From NCBI GenBank assembly GCA_905235955.1, contig CAJONN010000116.1, positions 1 through 5,865 on the forward strand: a stretch of DNA of 5,865 nt. The letters run 5' to 3'. Positions 5,848 through 5,865 of this stretch are shown one piece after another. The notes under the pieces were generated by a model that searched no databases, was not told the origin of the DNA, and saw only the letters and a program-made list of their open reading frames with translations. Made by a program: the position numbers and the translations under genes. The stretch comes from an uncultured Marinilabiliaceae bacterium. Its GTDB lineage: Bacteria; Bacteroidota; Bacteroidia; Bacteroidales; Marinilabiliaceae. Position 1 is the first letter of the stretch. Each line of letters starts with the position of its first letter.

Positions 5848-5865
5848 CAAAAAGAACTCGTCGCT

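Overview
The window comes from a Bacteroidota genome, most likely order Bacteroidales. Three things point there: the coding DNA is AT-rich, the amidase and MCE proteins have the Bacteroidetes architecture, and the bottom gene belongs to the DUF4301 family, which is centred on Bacteroidetes. Strong Shine-Dalgarno sites are largely absent, and one good Bacteroidetes-type -7 promoter element (TAnnTTTG) is present. There are no RNA genes, CRISPR arrays, insertion sequences or recognisable prophage genes.

All four genes lie on the minus strand and read from right to left. First comes a secreted N-acetylmuramoyl-L-alanine amidase (5604-4480). After 22 nt follows an inner-membrane-anchored MCE/MlaD-type lipid-transport protein (4457-3234). 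After a 116-nt gap comes the replication initiator dnaA (ATG at 3117, end 1708). After 34 nt comes a DUF4301 protein (1673-180). Spacing suggests two co-transcribed pairs, amidase-mlaD and dnaA-DUF4301. The gap before dnaA carries a perfect 14-bp palindrome and a 10-bp tandem repeat. It has no convincing terminator, so read-through from the envelope genes into dnaA is possible.

The two envelope genes are linked by more than position. Both proteins end in a similar SPOR-like module of about 75 residues. It is well formed in the amidase and more diverged in the MCE protein, where it extends the usual family length. This suggests that cell-wall cleavage and lipid traffic are directed to the same site, plausibly septal or denuded peptidoglycan. 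The DUF4301 protein has an ordered set of motifs that resembles divergent eukaryote-type UDP-sugar pyrophosphorylases, so it may be an unrecognised nucleotidyltransferase.

The edges are non-coding as far as can be seen. The left edge (1-179) is richer in GC than the nearby intergenic DNA. It holds internal direct and inverted repeats and looks like part of a dispersed intergenic element. The right edge (5605-5865) holds the amidase promoter and an imperfect hairpin. A 17-bp sequence, matching at 16 positions, occurs in inverted orientation in both flanks of the four-gene block.

Nothing here is a clearly new defence or mobile system. The most interesting leads are the shared SPOR-like tail of the amidase and MCE pair, and the UDP-sugar-pyrophosphorylase-like reading of DUF4301.
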